From Aporrectodea caliginosa (taxonomy: Eukaryota; Annelida; Clitellata; Crassiclitellata; Lumbricidae), in the NCBI GenBank assembly GCA_020284085.1, contig JACEVL010000145.1, positions 1,166,983 through 1,230,982 on the forward strand: 64,000 bases of DNA. Reading direction: 5' to 3'. Under the pieces are notes generated by a model that saw only the letters and a list, made by a program, of their open reading frames with translations, was not told the DNA's origin and did no database searches. A program made the translations under genes and the position numbers. Numbering within the stretch: position 1 is the first letter of the stretch; each line of letters begins with the position of its first letter. This document shows positions 59,270-64,000 of the stretch, piece by piece.

Positions 59270-59700
59270 AGATGCTCGTTTCACGGTCGAGATATTTCTG
59301 CGTCGCTGCAACGAAAACGGGTCGTCGTAGGGTCACACCGTTTCATTGTTACCCTGTCATGCCTAGTGGGTTGTCTTTTACCCCGTCAGAAGCCATTGGT
59401 CACCCTTTGCCCCGTCTCTCTCTGTCGGCGCAAGAAATTCATTTATGCGAGGACACTTGACGTTTTAAGTACCCTTGGGGTGGTCCACAGTAGGGTGGAG
59501 AACTGCGACCTTTCAACGAAGACGAATGCCCCGGGCGATCTGACATGCCCACCCCCTGTTTGTCGGTCGCGTTTCGTCGCTCCTATGACGTCACGGCTCG
59601 AGAGAGCACAGAGATATTGCCGGTGTCCCGTGATATTCTATCCCCCTAAAGCATTTCCCTCCCGGATGGAATAAACCGGTGTAGAGTATCCGTTGGATAA
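59270..59700. other. Unique GC-richer island with a CRE-like site
   Basis: About 430 bases without repeats; TGACGTCA at 59586 is a consensus CRE/ATF palindrome. Repeated CACCCTTTGCCCCGTC/TACCCCGTCAG and TACCCTGTCATG motifs (59345-59420). No domain in the open frames. Confidence 0.35.
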
Positions 59701-60084
59701 ACCATTCTATCCCCGATCGTCATACGCATCACGATAGCCAAGGCAAAAATCAAGTCAAAATCACCAAAAACGAAGTAAATTAAATTCAGGTCGACGTACA
59801 AACTAAACGATACGCAACTTAAAAATATTCTATGTGTATACAATAAATCCAAACAGTACGACTGAATATACTTAGAAACCGCCAATTAATAATGCAAACT
59901 AAACCGGATACTTCATTTCGCTAAGGGGATACTCATTCAGGGGGATACTCTATTTTCGTGACACCGGCAGGGTGAGCGAGAAGGAGGCGTATGCTTGGCG
60001 GCCTCTGCACCAGGCTCAGGTTGGTTTTTATTGCGGTGGAAAGTGTTTAATTGAATTAAATCATAATTTCGATGGTTGAGTGTT

Positions 60085-60320
60085 TACATGGCTTGGCGTT
60101 TTCAAGTGGCGCTGGGCTTCGCGTTGATGCTTTCTCGGTAGTTGGTCCTTCCATCTGGAATGACCTACCACTTAAGCTCCGTTTTTACTTGTAAACCATC
60201 TGACAGGGTTCTACAAGTCCCTCAAGACTTTTTTCTTTAGTCGTGACTGGGCCGGGAGCGCTCCTGAGTAGTCTCTTGAAGGGGCGCTATATAAATGCTC
60301 TGAATGAATGAATGAATGAA
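60085..60320 (+). mobile_element. L2-like LINE 3' end with (GAAT)n tail
   Basis: The frame reads DAFSVVGPSIWNDLPLKLRF, then a stop, then STSLKTFFFSRDWAG. 3'UTR has GAGCGCTCCTGAGTAGTCTC and GGGGCGCTATATAAATGCTC, ending in (TGAATGAA)n. It defines the source of the family B tails. Confidence 0.85.
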
Positions 60321-60324
60321 TACA

Positions 60325-61190
60325 TGTATTACAATTGATTAAGGTATTCCTTTAAACTGTTCATGTACATTAACCAAGCCATACCATTATGCAATATTGA
60401 AGAACTAAAGTTGAATTATAGTAATATTGTAATATGAATATTCATTAACCAATAAGTAAAGTTTATAATTTTATAACATCGGGTTATTATTATTATGACA
60501 CAAAATATTTTAAACAAAAATCAACAGTGGAAAAGAAGTCGTCCATGGATATTTCAGCAAACAGCATTGTAACACGGTACTGCAATATTATGCAACACAG
60601 CAGCCACTCCGATACAGCAACCAAACCAAACCATTTGTAATATATAATACTGAAGAACCAAAGTTGAATAATAGTAATCAGCATTGCAACCAACATTGCA
60701 ACCAACATTGCATAATAGTAATATGGCAATATAGATATTCATTAACCAATCATTAATATTAATAATTTTCCAACATCAGAATTTTATCATAAATGTTGAC
60801 GACAATAATATATAGACAAGAACCTTAGAGCGTTCAAACAACACTGTTCAAGGTGTCGAAACGGAGCTTTACAATTTCACTAATATTCAATATTTTTCAA
60901 TATAAAGTAGTTTATCTCATTGTCTATGATTTCCATATCCTGACAAAGAGAATTTATGCAAATTAAACACTATTATTATACAACAATTGTTCCACAAAAG
61001 TCATTTGCGAAGTACTCTTTCAAACATCTAAAGTATCTAATACACTATAATTAAAATTTCATTAACCAACAAAGCATACATGTAATATAATTGTTTAAAG
61101 TTTAGTTTCAATAAATTCAAATTATAATCATAGAACTCTTACTGCAAACACGATATAAAACACAGTTTCTGAATTTATATAGCTCGGTTC
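60325..61190. repeat. AT-rich repeats, duplicated and inverted blocks
   Basis: GAAGAACTAAAGTTGAAT and ATATTCATTAACCAAT occur at 60398-60455 and again at 60650-60750. TTGCAACCAACATTGCAACC is a 13-bp tandem. 60848-60915 is inverted relative to 49440-49530. No gene. Confidence 0.55.
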
Positions 61191-61409
61191 ACAAACATTT
61201 TAAAGGTGTCCAAGTTGGCATTACATTAATCAGCGTCAAACGCATCACTTAGGATCAAAGTTATAATGCCGGATTTAAACATCAGGTAGACACTGGATAA
61301 TGTTTACGATAGAAACCGCGTGAAAGATTGGATCTGTAATCTGTTACAAAATACCCACTTTATCCATAAGATACCAAAAATGTCGCATGCACTGAAATCT
61401 ACAGCTGAA

Positions 61410-61625
61410 TTCAAACACCTTTTAATCGGTTCTCTCACTCACTATATATGTCGATTTTAATTCTGGTTAAATTACTAGTATTTTACCATATTGTAAGTAG
61501 CCTACAAAACTACGGTCGAAGTTAACATCCTTGGCAGTCGGACTTTTGTTGTTATTATCCAAAAGGTCTCGTCGTGTGTCTGTTGTTGTTGTTGCTGCTG
61601 CTGCTGTTTTTGTTGTATCTGTTGC
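61410..61625 (+). repeat. Direct repeat copy 1 of about 210 bp
   Basis: ACACCTTTTAATCGGTTCTC, CTACGGTCGAAGTTAACATC, GCAGTCGGACTTTTGTTGTT, ending in (GTT)n/(GCT)n. Matches 62545-62755 at roughly 85%. Confidence 0.75.
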
Positions 61626-62139
61626 TAAATTTTAGTTTGCACTAGTTTAACTGGTTTCTGGTTACCATCAGCATAATTGATGAGGGTAACCCCGTTTTCG
61701 GATGGAATTCGTCTCAAGCCAGACGTATAAAGAACATAAAGAAACGGGACTATAACAGGTCCCTGAGGGATAAGAAAAAGTTTAGTGCGTATGCCCATCC
61801 AGCTCTACGACACTGCCTTAACTAAAATGGTGCCAGTCCGAATCATCAGTTAGAAGGGCGTGACGTTATTAACCTTCGATTGTGCTGTAACGAAATATAT
61901 TCGGAATAGCGCAGAAAAACACAGAGTGCAACATTTGTATACATTTCCATCTCTCCAACGTTGTACTCATCACGCTCAGGCACTGCCGTTTTAGGGTGGT
62001 CCTGTACTAGGCCTAAATTATGCGAGGGCGACTTTAAGCTTGGCAGATATTCGATGTAATTAAACACTACTGTCAAATGGGAACAATTGAAACATCAGTA
62101 AAAAGATAATCCATGCAAAATGTCGCACGCAGTCAGATC

Positions 62140-62430
62140 TGCAGCAGTATTTAACCTCTATCTGCTGTCTCTTCCCGCCCTCTCCGGTCTGCTGATCGAC
62201 TTGATCTCCTAGTTCCCCGGGCAAGGACTGCCACAGTCCAACAACGAGCCTTCGCCATCGTGGGCCCTTTTATGTCGAGTGACCCCCCTCAATCCGTAGT
62301 AAGAATTTAGTCGGGGTCCAACCTTCATCCCTTTGTTGCTTGAAGACTTTCTTATTTCCTCGGACTGTCACGCTGAGAGCGCCTCTGAATAGCTAGTACT
62401 GTAAGAGGCGCTTTACAGATTCTCAGATAC
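62140..62430 (+). mobile_element. CR1/L2-like LINE 3' end, second family
   Basis: One frame reads LDLLVPRARTATVQQRAFAI with VGPF; then downstream FLGLSR. ARTxTVQQRAFAxVGP is typical of CR1/L2-group C-termini. Followed by GAGAGCGCCTCTGAATAGC and TAAGAGGCGCTTTACAG. A family B TATATAGCGCCCC block in the other orientation follows at 62435. Confidence 0.8.
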
Positions 62431-62544
62431 CAAAGGTTTATATAGCGCCCCTTAAAGGTTACTACTCAGGAGCGCTCCCGACCCAACCCCGGCTGAAAAA
62501 GATGGTTTTAAGGCTAGAGTAAAACGCATACGATACGATACGAT

Positions 62545-62755
62545 TTAAACACCTTTTAATCGGTTCTCTTACTCACTATATATTTCGATTTTAATTTTGT
62601 TCAGTTACTAGCTTCTCGACAAAGCACATTTTAAGTACAAAACTACGGCCGAAGTTAACTGCCTTGGCAGCCGGACTTTTGTTGTTATTTAAAAGGTCTC
62701 GTTGTGTGTCTCTTGTTGTTGTTGTTGTTGTTGTTGTATCTGTTGCCACTGTATA
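62545..62755 (+). repeat. Direct repeat copy 2 of about 210 bp
   Basis: See 61410-61625. This copy has (GTT)n where copy 1 has a GTT/GCT mixture. Confidence 0.75.
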
Positions 62756-62834
62756 CCATGTATGATTTCGATGTGCTGTTGTTAACGATGTTCCAGAATA
62801 CTTCTGGATATTCTTCAGTTTTCTGTGTATCGCA

Positions 62835-62835
<1 letters not shown>

Positions 62836-62867
<32 letters not shown>

Positions 62868-62920
62868 CATTCTTTATTGAACCAGTTGCAATCCGCATTC
62901 CGGTGTACATACATTATATA
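62836..62920 (-). mobile_element. (GTAA)n and reverse LINE/SINE tail
   Basis: (GTAA)8, ACATTCTTTATTGAACCAGT, TGCAATCCGCATTCCGGTGT. Same tail class as 8740 and 21500. Confidence 0.6.
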
Positions 62921-63227
62921 AAAACAATCAATAGTCAATATGAATAAAGCATTCTAAAAAGTTATTTCTTTTTTTGATATCTTTTGAGTTATCTATTTGT
63001 ATTTTTATCAGCATTTCAATTCCTATGCATCTGTAGGCCTAGACTTCAGAATGACAGCGCTGAACAACGCCATACCAAGTATAAACTTCCTCTGTGTGCC
63101 CCAACTTCCGTTGTTACTTGTTAGGCGCTGAAAGCCTCCCGCCAACAATCGGCGTTCGTATAAGCGATTCGTTGACAGCCCAACTGTAGCAGTCACTTCC
63201 TTAGCCGCCTTCGACCTGGATGCGATT

Positions 63228-63325
63228 GATTGGTTAGCTGTTGTTTAACGACTCTATATCTTAAGAAAGATGACTAGTACCGCCTTCCTCCTTATCCGGC
63301 AGTTACACACCTTTAAATCGTTTCT
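63228..63325 (+). repeat. Family C head joined to family D end
   Basis: GGTTAGCTGTTGTTTAACGA, then GACTAGTACCGCCTTCCTCC and TTATCCGGCAG, running directly into ACACCTTTAAATCG of family D. Confidence 0.6.
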
Positions 63326-63384
63326 CTAAGGTTCTATATTTTTGAAAATTTATGACTGGTTGACAATAATATTTGACGCTTACC

Positions 63385-64000
63385 GTGATTCAATCAATCA
63401 ATCAATCCTTTTATTGTTTCCATAGAATAGTTTACAAGTAGTGATCCAGAATAAACATAATCAACAATCATAAGTTTGGAAATTAAAACAGACAGATCAC
63501 ATGATTATCTAATTAACGTTTGAGGGAAACAATCGGGTTCCCAGATATTGTTATGCATTAAGTTTTCGTTCAATCGCTATTAATTCAAGTTCTCTAAAAT
63601 AGCCATTCGTCCTTTCAGAACAACGACGGTTGAACAAAAATTGGGCTCTGGCACTGCTGGCAGCCATGTGATGTCACTAAAATAATATTTGTTGCTTAAC
63701 CAAATTTGGGCTGTGCTCCGACACCTTTAAATCACTTTTTATGCACACTATATAATGGTCAATTTCGTTCATTTGCTAAGTTTAGCCAATGAGCCAAGAC
63801 GAAAGTAACTGTAATGAAAATAAACTGAGCAATAAATATTATCAATAAACTTTGAAGACCTCAACGGATTTTGTAGCCATAGGATGTCGTTAAAAATTGG
63901 AACAATACAAATTATTGGTTAGTTGTTTTTACCAACACTTTGTCATACTTAGATTTTCGTTCAATCGCTAATCAAGTTGCCTATTTTGGAAATTCGTTAT
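63385..64000. other. AT-rich end of window with LINE tail and family D fragments
   Basis: (TCAA)n with CCTTTTATTGTTTCCATAGA (reverse LINE tail) at 63390-63430. Family D pieces at 63720 (ACACCTTTAAATCAC) and 63875 (AGCCATAGGATGTCGTTAAA). No gene. Confidence 0.5.

Overview
This is eukaryotic, animal DNA. It is AT-rich and has long introns with GT-AG boundaries. Microsatellites are extremely abundant, and there are tRNA-headed SINE-like repeats, hAT, piggyBac-like and Tc1/mariner-class elements, and decayed LINE 3' ends. The two recognisable genes are metazoan families. The mix of repeats suggests a marine invertebrate, but I cannot assign a phylum from the sequence alone.

Layout. (1) 1-8290, plus strand: the 3' part of a CRELD1-like gene (cysteine-rich with EGF-like domains). 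Ten exons are visible, alternating furin-like cysteine-rich repeats with calcium-binding EGF modules and ending in a lysine/serine/proline-rich linker and two hydrophobic segments. Its introns hold SINE copies, a piggyBac-type TTAA element filled with AT microsatellite, a large inverted repeat, and minisatellites that abut two splice sites. (2) 8291-11980: the interval between two convergent genes, with two hAT-type elements and several SINE/LINE tails. (3) 16899-11981, minus strand: the 3' part of a PDZRN3/PDZRN4-like gene (RING/PDZ ubiquitin ligase family; only the region after the PDZ domains is here). Two internal exons with matching phases and a long terminal exon are visible. The terminal exon reads through three successive +1 frame changes that together restore the frame. 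(4) About 16900-64000: no convincing coding exon of a host gene. It is probably the upstream intron of the PDZRN-like gene or intergenic DNA. It is a patchwork of tetranucleotide and trinucleotide arrays, SINE-like families, at least eight hAT-type non-autonomous elements (most with perfect 8-bp target duplications), an internally deleted maT-like (DD37D) mariner with an intact 148-codon frame, LINE 3' fragments, and islands of unique GC-richer sequence that may be regulatory.

I found no evidence that the two genes share a pathway. CRELD proteins are ER/secretory-pathway calcium-binding proteins; PDZRN proteins are cytoplasmic E3 ligases at the cell cortex or synapse. The most informative parts of the window are the diversity of small transposons with readable boundaries, the expanded domain array and phase break in the CRELD gene, and the frame-broken but otherwise conserved PDZRN terminal exon. 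Coordinates of repeat families are approximate unless a terminal repeat and target duplication are given.
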